Assembly: GCF_000359585.1 (NCBI RefSeq)
Contig: NZ_APMH01000034.1
Coordinates: 1 to 45,441 of the forward strand
DNA: 45,441 nt
Direction of reading: 5' to 3'
Origin: Clostridium tyrobutyricum DSM 2637 = ATCC 25755 = JCM 11008
GTDB lineage: Bacteria; Bacillota; Clostridia; Clostridiales; Clostridiaceae
Shown: positions 29,386 through 39,129 of the stretch, one piece after another
Layout of the letters: each line of letters starts with the position of its first letter
Numbering within the stretch: the first letter of the stretch is position 1
Made by a program: the position numbers and the translations under genes
The notes under the pieces: model-generated
The model's input: the letters and a program-made list of their open reading frames with translations, nothing else
The model's database searches: none
What the model was told of the DNA's origin: nothing

Positions 29386-31130
29386 TGTTTAAAAAATTTA
29401 ATCCTGACAGCATAAACTTAACTAAATATTTGTTTTTTACAGGTAAAGGCGGCGTAGGCAAGACTTCTACTGCTTGCGCCACTGCTGTTACCCTTGCAGA
29501 TCAGGGTAAAAAAATCATGCTCATTAGTACAGATCCAGCTTCCAATTTACAGGATGTGTTTGGTACAGATCTCGATAATAAGGGAGTTGAAATTAAAGAG
29601 GTACCAAATTTGACAGTAGCAAACCTCAATCCTGAAAAGGCTGCGGAAGAGTACAGGGAAAGTGTAATAGCTCCATATCGAGGTAAGCTTCCAGAAGCAG
29701 CCGTCAAGAATATGGAAGAACAACTTTCAGGTTCTTGTACTGTGGAAATAGCAGCTTTTAATGAATTTTCAACTTTTATTACTGATGAAAAAATTGAAGA
29801 AAAATTTGATCACATAATTTTTGATACAGCACCTACAGGGCATACTTTGAGGATGCTTCAACTTCCTTCGGCTTGGAGTAATTTTATAGGAGAAAGTACT
29901 CATGGAGCTTCATGTTTAGGACAGTTATCAGGACTTGAAGATAAGAGATCATTATATAAAAACGCAGTTGAAACTTTATCGGATGGAACAACGACTACCC
30001 TTGTTCTTGTTTCAAGGCCTGAAATTACACCTCTTAAAGAAGCAGAAAGAGCATCTAAAGAATTGAGAGATATAGGTATAAATAATCAGTCAATGATTAT
30101 AAATGGTGTACTTGAAATTCATGATGACAATATTTCAAACGCAATTTATTTAAAGCAGAAAAATGCTTTAGAAAATATGCCTAAAAGCTTAAAAGATCTT
30201 GAAATTTATGAAATACCACTTAGGCCATATAATGTAACAGGAATTAAAAATATAAGAGCATTTTTAAAAAAAGATAACGTTGAATATAAAGTTGCAGAAT
30301 TAAATGTAAATAAAATAAATAAGCTGAAAGATATAGTTGATGATCTATACAATAATGATAAAAAGGTGATATTTACTATGGGAAAAGGTGGAGTAGGTAA
30401 AACAACAGTTGCAGCAGCTATTGCTCTCGGACTTTCAAAAAAAGGTAAAAAGGTTCATCTAACTACTACAGATCCTGCAGCACATTTAAAATTTGTCTTA
30501 GACAAAAATTATGGCATTACATTAAGTCATATTGATGAAAAAAAAGAACTTGAAAAATATAAAACAGAAGTATTAAATAATGCCAGAAAAACTATGGATG
30601 AAAGCGATATAGCATATATTGAAGAGGATTTAAGATCTCCGTGCACACAGGAAATAGCTGTATTCAGAGCTTTTGCAGATATAGTTGAGAAATCAAAGGA
30701 TGAAGTTGTGGTAATAGATACAGCACCTACAGGTCATACATTATTACTATTAGATTCCACAGAAAGCTATAATAGAGAAATACAGCGTTCAGAAGGCAAT
30801 ATACCTCAATCTGTCAAAGATCTTTTACCTGAACTCAAAAATGCCAATGATACAGAAGTTATTATCGTAACTTTAGCTGAGGATACTCCAGTTTACGAAT
30901 CCATGCGTCTCGAAGCGGATCTAGAACGTGCGGGAATTGCAAGTAAGTGGTGGGTTATAAATTCTAGTATGTATATGGCTGACGCTACAAATAGTGTACT
31001 CAAGGCTAAAGCAAGCAATGAAATACCATGGATAAACAAAGTTAATAAAATTTCCAATGGAAATTTTGCATTAATAGAATGGAAAGCAGAAGAAATTAAA
31101 GATGAAAAATTATTTGAGTTATTAGATTAA
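29385..31130 (+). CDS. arsA: ArsA arsenite-stimulated ATPase
   Basis: A 581-aa pump ATPase made of two homologous halves. Each has a deviant Walker A loop ([14 protein letters not shown] near 20 and [14 protein letters not shown] near 330) and the switch/signature DTAPTGHT (one per half). ArsA energises the membrane carrier to expel arsenite. I start it at ATG 29385, coupled to arsD, rather than at the earlier in-frame codon. Both halves look intact, with Cys residues near SCTVE and CTQE that are expected to bind As(III). Confidence 0.95.
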   Translation: MFKKFNPDSINLTKYLFFTGKGGVGKTSTACATAVTLADQGKKIMLISTDPASNLQDVFGTDLDNKGVEIKEVPNLTVANLNPEKAAEEYRESVIAPYRGKLPEAAVKNMEEQLSGSCTVEIAAFNEFSTFITDEKIEEKFDHIIFDTAPTGHTLRMLQLPSAWSNFIGESTHGASCLGQLSGLEDKRSLYKNAVETLSDGTTTTLVLVSRPEITPLKEAERASKELRDIGINNQSMIINGVLEIHDDNISNAIYLKQKNALENMPKSLKDLEIYEIPLRPYNVTGIKNIRAFLKKDNVEYKVAELNVNKINKLKDIVDDLYNNDKKVIFTMGKGGVGKTTVAAAIALGLSKKGKKVHLTTTDPAAHLKFVLDKNYGITLSHIDEKKELEKYKTEVLNNARKTMDESDIAYIEEDLRSPCTQEIAVFRAFADIVEKSKDEVVVIDTAPTGHTLLLLDSTESYNREIQRSEGNIPQSVKDLLPELKNANDTEVIIVTLAEDTPVYESMRLEADLERAGIASKWWVINSSMYMADATNSVLKAKASNEIPWINKVNKISNGNFALIEWKAEEIKDEKLFELLD

Positions 31131-31150
31131 AGAAAACAGGAGGAATGTAT

Positions 31151-32200
31151 ATGAAAAGTAAATCATCTAGATTGTCATTACTTGATCGTTATTTGACGCT
31201 TTGGATATTTCTTGCTATGTTTGCAGGAATTTTGCTTGGGTGGGGTGTACCGGGTATATCAAGAGGACTATCCAGTTTGTCCGTTGGGACTACATCCATT
31301 CCAATTGCAATAGGACTTATTGTAATGATGTATCCGCCCCTTGCCAAAGTGAACTATAAAGAACTTGGAAAGGTATTTAGAAATCCTAGGGTATTATCTC
31401 TATCACTTATTCAGAACTGGATAATAGGACCTATACTTATGTTTGCACTTGCAGTAATATTTTTACATGCTTATCCTGCATATATGACAGGTCTTATCCT
31501 CATTGGAATTGCAAGATGTATTGCAATGGTCATCATATGGAACAGCCTTGCAGATGGCGATACGGAATATGCAGCTGCACTTGTAGCATTTAACTCTATA
31601 TTCCAGGTTATATTTTATTCCATATATGCCTATATATTTATAACTGTACTTCCAACCTGGTTTGGACTTACCGGTTATAGTGTAGATATTTCAATGGGGA
31701 AAATAGCTTCTTCTGTTGCAGTTTACCTTGGTATTCCCTTTGCACTTGGAATGTTAACGAGATTACTGCTGGAACCTAAGATGGGTACTGAATGGTATAC
31801 AAAAAAATTTATTCCTAAAATAAGTCCATTGGCCTTGATAGCATTATTGTTTACTATTGTTGTAATGTTTACTTTCAAAGGAAAGTATATTATAGAATTG
31901 CCTTTAGACGTAGTTAGAATTGCCATACCACTTGTAGTTTATTTTGCAGTTATGTTTTCAGTTTCATTTTTTATAAGTTATAAATTACGCATAGATTATA
32001 AAAAAACGGCTACACTTTCATTTACTGCTGCAAGTAATAATTTTGAGCTTGCCATAGCTGTGGCAGTTGCCGTATTTGGTATAGAGTCCAAGGAAGCTTT
32101 TACGGCAGTAATAGGGCCTTTGATTGAAGTGCCTGTAATGATAGGACTTGTAAATGTAGCATTGCACTGGGGAAAAAAGTATTTTGCATTAGAAAAGTAA
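31151..32200 (+). CDS. acr3: ACR3-family arsenite efflux carrier
   Basis: A 349-aa polytopic membrane protein with about ten hydrophobic helices. It has the ACR3 signatures [20 protein letters not shown], the conserved Cys in [19 protein letters not shown] and a C-terminal [18 protein letters not shown] segment. It exports arsenite, alone or with ArsA. ATG 31151 is preferred because it lies eight bases after AGGAGG, whereas the ATG at 31145 is too close. It is named arsB in some annotations, but it belongs to the ACR3 type rather than the ArsB type. Confidence 0.93.
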   Translation: MKSKSSRLSLLDRYLTLWIFLAMFAGILLGWGVPGISRGLSSLSVGTTSIPIAIGLIVMMYPPLAKVNYKELGKVFRNPRVLSLSLIQNWIIGPILMFALAVIFLHAYPAYMTGLILIGIARCIAMVIIWNSLADGDTEYAAALVAFNSIFQVIFYSIYAYIFITVLPTWFGLTGYSVDISMGKIASSVAVYLGIPFALGMLTRLLLEPKMGTEWYTKKFIPKISPLALIALLFTIVVMFTFKGKYIIELPLDVVRIAIPLVVYFAVMFSVSFFISYKLRIDYKKTATLSFTAASNNFELAIAVAVAVFGIESKEAFTAVIGPLIEVPVMIGLVNVALHWGKKYFALEK

Positions 32201-32225
32201 GAAGCTTTAAGGGGGTATTGTTAAT

Positions 32226-32430
32226 ATGGAGTGGAAATATAAAGTATTTACGGTTGATAATTTTTTAAGTTGACAGAAGAATTTAAGTATAGAAGAATCA
32301 TTAAATGAATATGGAAAAGATGGATGGGAGCTAGTAGGAATTTTACAAAATTCTTATAAAACATTAGGGAAACCATTTAAAGTTAGATAGTAATTTAATA
32401 GTGTTTAAAAAATTAGAACATAACTCATAA
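32226..32430 (+). pseudogene. Broken DUF4177-type gene in the ars operon
   Basis: From ATG 32226 the frame reads MEWKYKVFTVDNFLS, a TGA stop at 32271, then resumes with SIEESLNEYGKDGWELVGIL, the core of small DUF4177 proteins. The usual C-terminal end (LIVFKKLEH) is found in another frame before a stop at 32430. So there is one nonsense codon and one frameshift. It sits between acr3 and arsC with a GGGGG ribosome site. It was probably a real small gene that has decayed. Confidence 0.7.
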
Positions 32431-32458
32431 TATAAAAATTTATCATAGGAGGAAAAAG

Positions 32459-32869
32459 ATGAAACCAAAAGTGGCTTTTATATGTGTCCATAACTCATGT
32501 AGATCACAAATGGCTGAGGCAATAGGAAGATTATATGGAAGTGAGATATTTGATTCATACTCAGCTGGTACTGAAATCAAATCTGAAATAAATAAAGATG
32601 CAGTTAGAGTAATTAAAAAATTATATAACATTGATATAAGTGAAATTCAACATGTTAAGCTGATTGATGATTTACCTGAAATTGATATAGTAGTAAAAAT
32701 GGGCTGTAATGTTGTATGTCCATTTTTACCATCTAAATATGAAGAAGACTGGGGGCTTGAAGATCCTACAGGAAAAAGCGACGAGGAATTTATTAAAACA
32801 GCTAAAATAATTGAAGAAAAGGTGAAGAGTTTAGCAAATAAAATAAGAAATAAAGAAATTAAACTATAA
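32459..32869 (+). CDS. arsC: Arsenate reductase, thioredoxin-coupled type
   Basis: A 136-aa enzyme of the low-molecular-weight phosphatase fold that reduces arsenate to arsenite for export. The active-site loop is CVHNSCRSQ (nucleophile Cys9, Arg15), and the redox relay cysteines are Cys83 and Cys88 in MGCNVVCP, equivalent to Cys82/Cys89 of pI258 ArsC. The general acid Asp is in EDPTGKSDEEF. AGGAGGAAAAAG precedes the ATG. It is the last gene of the operon and separated from acr3 by the broken DUF4177 gene. Confidence 0.94.
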   Translation: MKPKVAFICVHNSCRSQMAEAIGRLYGSEIFDSYSAGTEIKSEINKDAVRVIKKLYNIDISEIQHVKLIDDLPEIDIVVKMGCNVVCPFLPSKYEEDWGLEDPTGKSDEEFIKTAKIIEEKVKSLANKIRNKEIKL

Positions 32870-32903
32870 TTATCCTACTAAATATTATAATTTTAATATT
32901 TTT

Positions 32904-32933
32904 AGTTCCACACAATATGTATTGTGTGGAACT
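32904..32933. terminator. Hairpin after arsC
   Basis: 13-base arms (AGTTCCACACAAT and complement, 32904-32916/32921-32933) around ATGT. It is flanked by a T-run on the 5' side, so it also works for minus-strand transcripts. Confidence 0.6.
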
Positions 32934-32941
32934 CATAAAAT

Positions 32942-32984
32942 AGACGTAAAGTCTTGATATATAAGGCTTTACGTCTGCTTTTTA
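32942..32984 (+). terminator. Second terminator after arsC
   Basis: AGACGTAAAG (32942-32951) pairs with CTTTACGTCT (32967-32976), followed by GCTTTTTAT. This is a good rho-independent terminator for the arsenic operon. Confidence 0.75.
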
Positions 32985-33068
32985 TATTTCAAAATACAAA
33001 ATTGTATTTTTTAGTTACACATAATATAATAAATATAGATAATAAGTGTAATTTATTTGGAGGTAAAA

Positions 33069-33647
33069 ATGGAGAGAGTAGAACCTATAAGATCGGTCAA
33101 AAAAATTAATGATTTGAAAAAGTATTTACTTGGATCAGGGAACATGAGAAATTATACTCTTGTAGTTTTAGGACTAAATTCAGCTTTAAGAGTTTCAGAT
33201 ATACTTAACCTAAAATGGGGGGATGTATTTGACTTTGAAGAAAATAGGTTTAAAACTCATGTCTATGTTAAAGAGAAAAAAACAGGCAAAAATAAGAAAT
33301 TCCTTCTTAATCAAAACGCTACAGGAGCTATTTTAAAGTTAAAAAGAAAGCTTGGACATATAAATATATTAGATTATATTTTTAAGAGCCGAGAAGGGCA
33401 AAATAAGCCAATAACAAGATATATGGCCATTAAAATTATAAAATCATCCTGCGAAGCAGTTGGAATTAAAGAACATATTGGCTGCCATAGTCTTAGAAAA
33501 ACCTTTGGATATCATTCCTGGAAAAAAGGAGTACCTATTCCAATTTTAATGGAACTCTATAACCACAGCAATCAGTCCATAACCAAATTGTATCTTGGTA
33601 TAAGTCAAGATGATATAGACGATGTCTATCGTCTCATTGAATTATGA
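33069..33647 (+). CDS. Small tyrosine recombinase
   Basis: A 192-aa integrase-family protein consisting mainly of the catalytic domain. The full set of active residues can be placed: Arg41 in NSALRVSDIL, a Lys near 70, His140 and Arg143 in CHSLRKTFGYH, His166 in YNHSNQS, and the nucleophile Tyr175 in KLYLGIS. The start at ATG 33069 follows GGAGGT. The lack of a long N-terminal arm-binding domain resembles plasmid-borne Xer-like or resolvase-type enzymes used for multimer resolution or gene capture. No target site is recognised. Confidence 0.88.
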   Translation: MERVEPIRSVKKINDLKKYLLGSGNMRNYTLVVLGLNSALRVSDILNLKWGDVFDFEENRFKTHVYVKEKKTGKNKKFLLNQNATGAILKLKRKLGHINILDYIFKSREGQNKPITRYMAIKIIKSSCEAVGIKEHIGCHSLRKTFGYHSWKKGVPIPILMELYNHSNQSITKLYLGISQDDIDDVYRLIEL

Positions 33648-33684
33648 GCCATTTATAAAAGGATTATAAATGGCTCTCTGTTTA
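33646..33684 (+). terminator. Terminator after the tyrosine recombinase gene
   Basis: GAGCCATTTATAA (33646-33658) pairs with TTATAAATGGCTC (33664-33676), then TCTGTTTAT. It overlaps the stop codon and also separates the gene from the converging higA. Confidence 0.7.
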
Positions 33685-33697
33685 TTAATATAAATTA

Positions 33698-33982
33698 TTA
33701 AGCTTTAGTTTTACGAAATTCTATATGAAGTTCTTTACCTAGAGCTTTTGCAATTTTTTGTAAAAAATCTATACTTGGATTATAATTACCATTTTCTAGT
33801 CTAGAGATATTACTTTGTTTTATGCCAATTTTAGCTGCAAATTGTTTTTGGGTTAAATTTTGTTCATTTCGTTCCTTTATTATTTCTTTTATTATTTCAT
33901 ATTTAGGAGTTAGTCTATTATATTCTTTGCGAAATTCTTCATTTTGCATTTGTTTTTCAAAAAATTTGTTTAGATCACTCAT
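33698..33982 (-). CDS. higA: HigA-like antitoxin (Xre-family HTH)
   Basis: A 94-aa protein with a helical N-terminus and a C-terminal helix-turn-helix of the Cro/CI type: LTQKQFAAKIGIKQSNISRL, then ENGNYNPSIDFLQKIAKAL. It follows higB on the minus strand with overlapping ends, the toxin-first order typical of HigBA. The start at 33982 is best spaced from the AGGAG site; ATG 33988 is the alternative. It should neutralise HigB and repress the operon by binding the upstream repeats. Confidence 0.85.
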   Translation of the reverse strand: MSDLNKFFEKQMQNEEFRKEYNRLTPKYEIIKEIIKERNEQNLTQKQFAAKIGIKQSNISRLENGNYNPSIDFLQKIAKALGKELHIEFRKTKA

Positions 33983-34325
33983 TTTCATATCTCCTCTCAT
34001 AGTCAGCTTTATATTTTAGAGCCTTCTGAATTTCACTCTTAGGAGTTTTATTGGCTTTTTTTATAAAACCATTTGTTAGAATTATTTTATTACCAACACG
34101 AAAAAAGTAAAATATTCTAGATATATCACTTCCCAGTTTAATTCTTAATTCAAATATTCCATCTTTAATAGGTTTTGAATGAGGTTCTCTTAAAGTTATA
34201 CCAAATTGTTGTAGTATATTTAATTCGTGAAGTGCTTTTGCTCGCATTTTAATATTTAAACCTTCTAAAAATTCTTCAACTGGAGCAATACCGTCATTTG
34301 TTCTGTAAAAATCTACATTCCACAT
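33975..34325 (-). CDS. higB: HigB-like toxin (RelE/Gp49 type)
   Basis: A 116-aa protein of the phage-derived Gp49/HigB toxin family within the RelE superfamily, predicted to cut mRNA on the ribosome. Signatures are DGIAPVEEFLEGL, HSKPIKDGIFELRIKLG, DISRIFYFFRVGNKIILTNG and FIKKANKTPKSEIQKAL, the last being typical of HigB. It lies directly upstream of higA with a short overlap. Two identical operator-like repeats lie 45 bases upstream. Confidence 0.87.
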   Translation of the reverse strand: MWNVDFYRTNDGIAPVEEFLEGLNIKMRAKALHELNILQQFGITLREPHSKPIKDGIFELRIKLGSDISRIFYFFRVGNKIILTNGFIKKANKTPKSEIQKALKYKADYERRYENE

Positions 34326-34370
34326 TAGTAAGCCTTTCTTGTATTTTATTGTGTCTATTTCTTAATATAA

Positions 34371-34412
34371 ATATACCATATATGATATAAAAAATATACC
34401 ATATATGATATA
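34371..34412 (-). promoter_or_regulatory. Tandem operator repeats of higBA
   Basis: ATATACCATATATGATATA occurs twice, at 34371-34389 and 34394-34412, 23 bases apart, each with dyad symmetry (ATATCATATATGGTAT on the minus strand). Two helical turns apart and just upstream of higB, they fit HigA or HigBA binding sites. Confidence 0.65.
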
Positions 34413-34504
34413 TTTTTTAATCTTGATAAACTCACAGTAGTGTATAACCTTCATATATGGTTCAATAATAGTATAGTAATTAATTAATAGACGAGGTGAT
34501 TAAG

Positions 34505-34697
34505 TTGGCACGAAAAACAATCAGACAGCTTGAACTTCAAGTCAAAAATGCTGAATTTATGTATAAACAAGAGCATGAAGAAAATGAACTTCTAAAGAAA
34601 GAATGGAAGGTAAAAATGTAATTTCTAAACATGAATATGACCTGTTATTGAAGGAGTATGACAACTTAAAAAACATTAAAAACAACTATGAAATGGG
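34505..34697 (+). pseudogene. Broken paralogue of the 21997-22524 gene
   Basis: From the TTG at 34505 the frame gives MARKTIRQLELQVKNAEFMY and on, closely matching the start of the 21997 gene. A one-base shift near 34600 then moves the match to another frame (EGKNVISKHEYDLLLKEYDN). The match stops near 34697, so the DNA-binding half is gone. The upstream 35 bases (TATAGTAATTAATTAATA and the ribosome site) are also nearly identical, pointing to duplication followed by decay. Confidence 0.75.
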
Positions 34698-34802
34698 TTG
34701 CTTTCACACGTAATTATTATTGGTAGTTGGGCCGAATATATATATGAGAATTATTTTGATGGCTTTAGATCTAATCTAAAAACCATGGATATGGATATAT
34801 AA
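34698..34802 (+). pseudogene. Fragment of a nucleotidyltransferase-like gene
   Basis: Directly fused to the previous remnant is a frame reading VIIIGSWAEYIYENYFDGFR then SNLKTMDMDI before a stop. 'GSWAEYLYE...F....SN.KT.D.D' is the start of a family of nucleotidyltransferase-fold proteins. Only about 35 codons remain. The join looks like an illegitimate recombination point. Confidence 0.45.
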
Positions 34803-35081
34803 ATAAAGTATGCGAAAATAATTTTATTAATTTATTTTAAATTTTACCGTGATCTAGTGACAGCTATACTAGTAATGGGCTGTCTCAATTAACTATAATT
34901 TTATAAGACACATTAATAATATAAAAAATCATAGAAAAACGTATGTAAATCATTAAAAAAGTGTCTCACGTAATTTAATATATTTTATAATCCTTAAATG
35001 TCTATATTTTAAAGGAAATTAAGTTTATTTGTAGAATAATGTAAATAAATTAATAATATTTTAATTAAAGGATGATAAATA
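34803..35081. other. Gene-free region with IS-end-like motif
   Basis: No ORF. GGGCTGTCTCA at 34878-34888 resembles the terminal repeat of several IS families, and GTGTCTCACG at 34961 is a partial second copy. This may be what is left of an excised or deleted insertion sequence upstream of the SIR2 gene. Confidence 0.3.
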
Positions 35082-38000
35082 ATGTACGATGATGTAATAA
35101 AAGAAATACCAGCAGAGTTAATGCTTTATTTAAATGAAATAGCTGAACGGCTTTGGTCTGGTCATGCGGCAGTAATGGTTGGAGCTGGATTCAGTAAGAA
35201 TGCCAAAAAAGGTGATATAACAAAGAAAAAATTTTTAGATTGGACTCAATTAGGTAACGTTTTTTATGAAAAAATATATGGAACAAGGCCAAATGGAGAA
35301 CAACATTATCTGAATGTTTTGAAATTAGCTAATGAGGTACAAGCTGCTTTTGGTAGATCAGTATTAGATCAAATCCTTCGTTCACAACTTCCTGATAAAG
35401 AATATAAACCATCAGAATTACATATAAAACTAATGGAATTACCCTGGACTGATGTATTTACAACGAATTATGATACATTACTTGAACGTTCTTGTGTTAA
35501 TGTTACTTCACAAAAATTTGATACTGTTATTTGTAAGGAGGATTTGGTTTATTCAGAAAAACCAAGGATAATAAAGTTACATGGTAGTTTTCCATCGAAA
35601 CGCCCTTTCATTATAACTGAAGAAGATTATCGCAAATATCCAAAAGACTTTGCACCATTTGTTAATACTGTCCAACAATCTCTTTTAGAAAATACATTAT
35701 GTTTAATAGGTTTTTCAGGTAATGATCCTAATTTTCTTCAATGGATAGGCTGGATACAGGATAACTTAGGAAAAGAGAACTCTCCTAAGTTATATTTGAT
35801 TGGTAATTTTTCACTATCGGATGCTCAAAAGAAACTTCTCGAGCAGCGAAATATTATTTTACTTGACTTTTCAGTTTGTCATGGAGTAAACAGTAGCCAT
35901 GAAAAAGCATTAGAGCTTTTTTTTGACTTCTTATATTCTAAAAAGAAGATTGGAAATAATCTTGAATGGCCTAAAGAAGAGCAATTATCTCATAAAACAA
36001 TAGAAAATAATCCAATTAATGAAATTAAGTTAGTCATACGAGAGTGGGAAGTAACCCGAGAAAATTATCCTAATTGGGTAATTCTACCAGAAGATCGGAG
36101 AGGAGTGTTGTGGGAAAATACCAACAGTAGTAGCTATTTAATTTATAGTCTTAGTAAGTTAGATGCACCTGATGATTTGAAATTTTTGTTCGAATTCAAC
36201 TGGCGTATGGAGAGATGTTTATATCCAATTAATAATCTCTTGGGGATATACGAAAAGGTTATTGATCGCTATAATCCTTTTCCTAATGTATTAAGTATAG
36301 ACAATTCAATAACTCCCCAAGATGCAGAATACAAGACTTTGCCATGGCCTGAAATTGAACAAAAATGGCTTGAACTCCTTAGTTCACTCATGCGCTCTTA
36401 TAGAGAAGAAGGATTAATTGATAAGTGGAATTCGATAGATGGAAAGTTTAAAATACTTTATAAATTTTTATCAACAGAATTGGTTGCAAAACTTAGCTAT
36501 GAGCGATGTCTTTGTGCTTTGTTTTTGCTAAAGATAACGGAGGTTAAAGATAGAATTAAGGAGTGGCCTGTAAATAGTTCACTTCCGTTATGGGAAGCAA
36601 AACGTGCTGGTATATTAGCTGAAATTGGAGATATTAATGCTGCTGCAAAATTGCTTGAACAATCTTTAAGTAATATTCGAAAACAGTTAAACCTGTCACC
36701 TGTATCAAATAATTATTTATTAGTATCTCAAGAATCTTATGTGATGCAATTACTGGATTATGTAAATTGTTCAATAGAGTTAAGAAATTATAATTTTGAA
36801 GGACAAAATGAGAATAGAAAAAGATTTAATGAACGTTGGAATAATCTTAAACAATACAAGTGTGATCCATGGAACGAACAAAATCTATTTGAAATTAAAT
36901 TAGGACATAAGCCAGTTCCAAGTTCAAATAATAACAAAAAAAATGATTTTGATATTGGACGTGTTACGACCATCTATAATTTTAATAACATTGATGATGA
37001 AGCTTTAACAGCATATTCTTTCTTACGATATTGTGAAGAATTAGGTACTCCATTTAGGATTCAAAATACATTTTATAGTAAAAAAGCAGTTAAAGGTACA
37101 CTAAAGCGAATTGTAAATAAGTTACCTTTCTGGGCTTTTGCAACGTTAATAAGATTAGGAGATGTAAAAGTTGTTAGTAATGTATTAGATCGTGAATATA
37201 TCTATAAAATGGATATATCAGGTATTGACTTGTTAATTGATAATTATTTATCAGCAATAGAAAATGCTTTTCCAGATATAGCATTAGGTAATAGGTTTAA
37301 GAAAGATAATTTTGCGATTGTATTAGCTTCGGTAATACCAGAGATTTTGTCTCGACTTTGTGTTAAATGCTCAGATAATGCTAGATTTAAATTATTAGAT
37401 TTTCTTAATAGAATTTATTTATCTGAAAATAAGCATAAATTTAAAAAAATTTTTAATCTTACTAAAAGATTAATATCTTCATTATCGGATAAAAAACAAT
37501 ATGAATTATTGCCACGATTACTTAAATTTCCCATAGTCTATGGTGATAAATTTATTGAAAAAGATTTTCCAGATCCTTTTTATTTTATATCAATTAATAA
37601 TGAATTCAAAGGTAATTTTGCGAAAATAAAAATTGATAATAGTGTTGTTGGAGAATTAATTGAAAAGATTAAATCTAATAATTCAGAAAGAAAGATAGCA
37701 ACAATGCGTATAGAAAAGTTATATAAGCTTGATCTTCTTAATAAAGAACAAATAGAAGCATTTTCGTGTACTTTATGGAGTCAAATAGATCAGAACTCTC
37801 ATTTTCCAAAGAATACTGATTTCTATAAATTTGCATTCCTCGATTTACCTCATTCTGAAACAATTAAACCAGAGAAACTATTTAAAGAATATATATTAAA
37901 AGAGCCCTTTCCTATACAGGACTTAAGCAAAAATAAAGGTATATCAATAACAAATGGAAATATACCTTTATTTGATGAAATTATACAGGGAACAAAAAAA

Positions 38001-38822
38001 CTATCATTAAATAATAATTATATCAAGTGGTCAGAAGATGAAGTATTAATAATTTTGGACAAATTAATTAAGTGGTGGGATTCTGACAAACACTACTTAA
38101 AAGATGATACTCCAAGAATGCTTGTTTCGCTTTCAGATGAATTCCATAATAGGTTTATGTACTTGGTAGATATTCTTTCAAATGTAATAGCACCAGTGTT
38201 ATCTATTAATATTAATGAAGAAATCAAAAAAAATATTCAAAGGTTGTTTAAGGAACTTAATGAATATGAAATACCATGTTTACAAGCAAAAGCAGCATGT
38301 TTACAATTTATTGATGATAACAAGAAAAATATATATTTTGATATAGTAAATGCTATTACTTCTAAAAATCATTCCCGTATCGTTGATGCCTCATACGCTA
38401 TTATAAAACTATGTGGAATTACAAATATATCCGATATATTGAAAGTAAATATCAATGATATTCTTTATCTTTTAAGTCAACAGGTTAAATGGAGAAGACG
38501 AGAGGCACTAGTTTCTACATTAAATGCAATTGATATAATTATATCCGAGTATTCACATTATTTAGATGAAAAACTTTTGTCAGATTTGCTAATAGGTTTG
38601 AAATATCTTTGTGACGAGAGCAATCCAGTATATATAGAAGTTGATGTGGATATTCTAGATATATTATCATATAGAAAGAGTAGCGCTCATCTTGCTTTTA
38701 CACTATTTCAATACTTTTCTAATAAAAAAGAAGATATACCTCATATTATTATTGATTGGAAAAATATTTGTTTTGATAAAAATGAATTTGCAGAAATACG
38801 CAATCAATGGATTAAGCAATAA
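35082..38822 (+). CDS. SIR2-domain antiphage NADase (DSR-like)
   Basis: A 1246-aa protein. Residues about 25-280 are a SIR2-type domain: NAD-binding GAGFS (34-38), TTNYD (127-131, catalytic-region Asn129), LHGS (166-169, His167) and IGFSGNDPNF (209-218). The remaining ~950 residues are helical, without membrane segments, and look like the large alpha-solenoid C-terminus of defence-associated sirtuins. In DSR1/DSR2-type systems this part senses a phage protein and the SIR2 domain then depletes NAD. It is a single-gene unit with a strong terminator after it and mobile relics before it, as expected for defence cargo. The exact DSR class cannot be decided here. Confidence 0.82.
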   Translation: MYDDVIKEIPAELMLYLNEIAERLWSGHAAVMVGAGFSKNAKKGDITKKKFLDWTQLGNVFYEKIYGTRPNGEQHYLNVLKLANEVQAAFGRSVLDQILRSQLPDKEYKPSELHIKLMELPWTDVFTTNYDTLLERSCVNVTSQKFDTVICKEDLVYSEKPRIIKLHGSFPSKRPFIITEEDYRKYPKDFAPFVNTVQQSLLENTLCLIGFSGNDPNFLQWIGWIQDNLGKENSPKLYLIGNFSLSDAQKKLLEQRNIILLDFSVCHGVNSSHEKALELFFDFLYSKKKIGNNLEWPKEEQLSHKTIENNPINEIKLVIREWEVTRENYPNWVILPEDRRGVLWENTNSSSYLIYSLSKLDAPDDLKFLFEFNWRMERCLYPINNLLGIYEKVIDRYNPFPNVLSIDNSITPQDAEYKTLPWPEIEQKWLELLSSLMRSYREEGLIDKWNSIDGKFKILYKFLSTELVAKLSYERCLCALFLLKITEVKDRIKEWPVNSSLPLWEAKRAGILAEIGDINAAAKLLEQSLSNIRKQLNLSPVSNNYLLVSQESYVMQLLDYVNCSIELRNYNFEGQNENRKRFNERWNNLKQYKCDPWNEQNLFEIKLGHKPVPSSNNNKKNDFDIGRVTTIYNFNNIDDEALTAYSFLRYCEELGTPFRIQNTFYSKKAVKGTLKRIVNKLPFWAFATLIRLGDVKVVSNVLDREYIYKMDISGIDLLIDNYLSAIENAFPDIALGNRFKKDNFAIVLASVIPEILSRLCVKCSDNARFKLLDFLNRIYLSENKHKFKKIFNLTKRLISSLSDKKQYELLPRLLKFPIVYGDKFIEKDFPDPFYFISINNEFKGNFAKIKIDNSVVGELIEKIKSNNSERKIATMRIEKLYKLDLLNKEQIEAFSCTLWSQIDQNSHFPKNTDFYKFAFLDLPHSETIKPEKLFKEYILKEPFPIQDLSKNKGISITNGNIPLFDEIIQGTKKLSLNNNYIKWSEDEVLIILDKLIKWWDSDKHYLKDDTPRMLVSLSDEFHNRFMYLVDILSNVIAPVLSININEEIKKNIQRLFKELNEYEIPCLQAKAACLQFIDDNKKNIYFDIVNAITSKNHSRIVDASYAIIKLCGITNISDILKVNINDILYLLSQQVKWRRREALVSTLNAIDIIISEYSHYLDEKLLSDLLIGLKYLCDESNPVYIEVDVDILDILSYRKSSAHLAFTLFQYFSNKKEDIPHIIIDWKNICFDKNEFAEIRNQWIKQ

Positions 38823-38952
38823 TAATATAATTATATTAATAGGGATTAGAAATACTCTACAGTAATAAAGGTTTATAATTACATGCATTATTACCATGCT
38901 AATAATTTTAATGCAGCTAATAAGATGCCTATTTTTGTATAAATAAAATTTA

Positions 38953-38999
38953 AAAACCAGTAAAATAAACGACCATTTATTTTACTGGTTTTCTTTTTT
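38953..38999 (+). terminator. Strong terminator downstream of the SIR2 gene
   Basis: A 17-bp perfect stem (38953-38969/38976-38992; left arm AAAACCAGTAAAATAAA) followed by CTTTTTTT. It is 130 bases after the stop codon. Confidence 0.85.
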
Positions 39000-39039
39000 T
39001 ATAATAAAACAGAGAAAAGCCATTTATATAGTTAAAAAA

Positions 39040-39129
39040 CTCAGTAAATAAATTATAGTAAATATATTGACATGCCATACCGTTTGTTTTACTATATTTA
39101 GTATAAATTATACGGAAGGATGTTAAATA
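39040..39129. promoter_or_regulatory. Candidate res site and promoter of the resolvase
   Basis: The 90 bases before the resolvase contain a TTGACA (39068-39073), TATAGTAAATATA and TATTTAGTATAAATTATAC motifs, and the 13-bp dyad GTATAAATTATAC near the start. Resolvases usually bind three dyad subsites in this position. I cannot define the crossover subsite. Confidence 0.4.

Noticed and set aside
32226-32430. In-frame TGA in the DUF4177-like gene as a selenocysteine codon
   Set aside because: A later frameshift also breaks the gene, the TGA is not at a redox-type motif, and no SECIS-like hairpin was recognised right after it. Decay is simpler.
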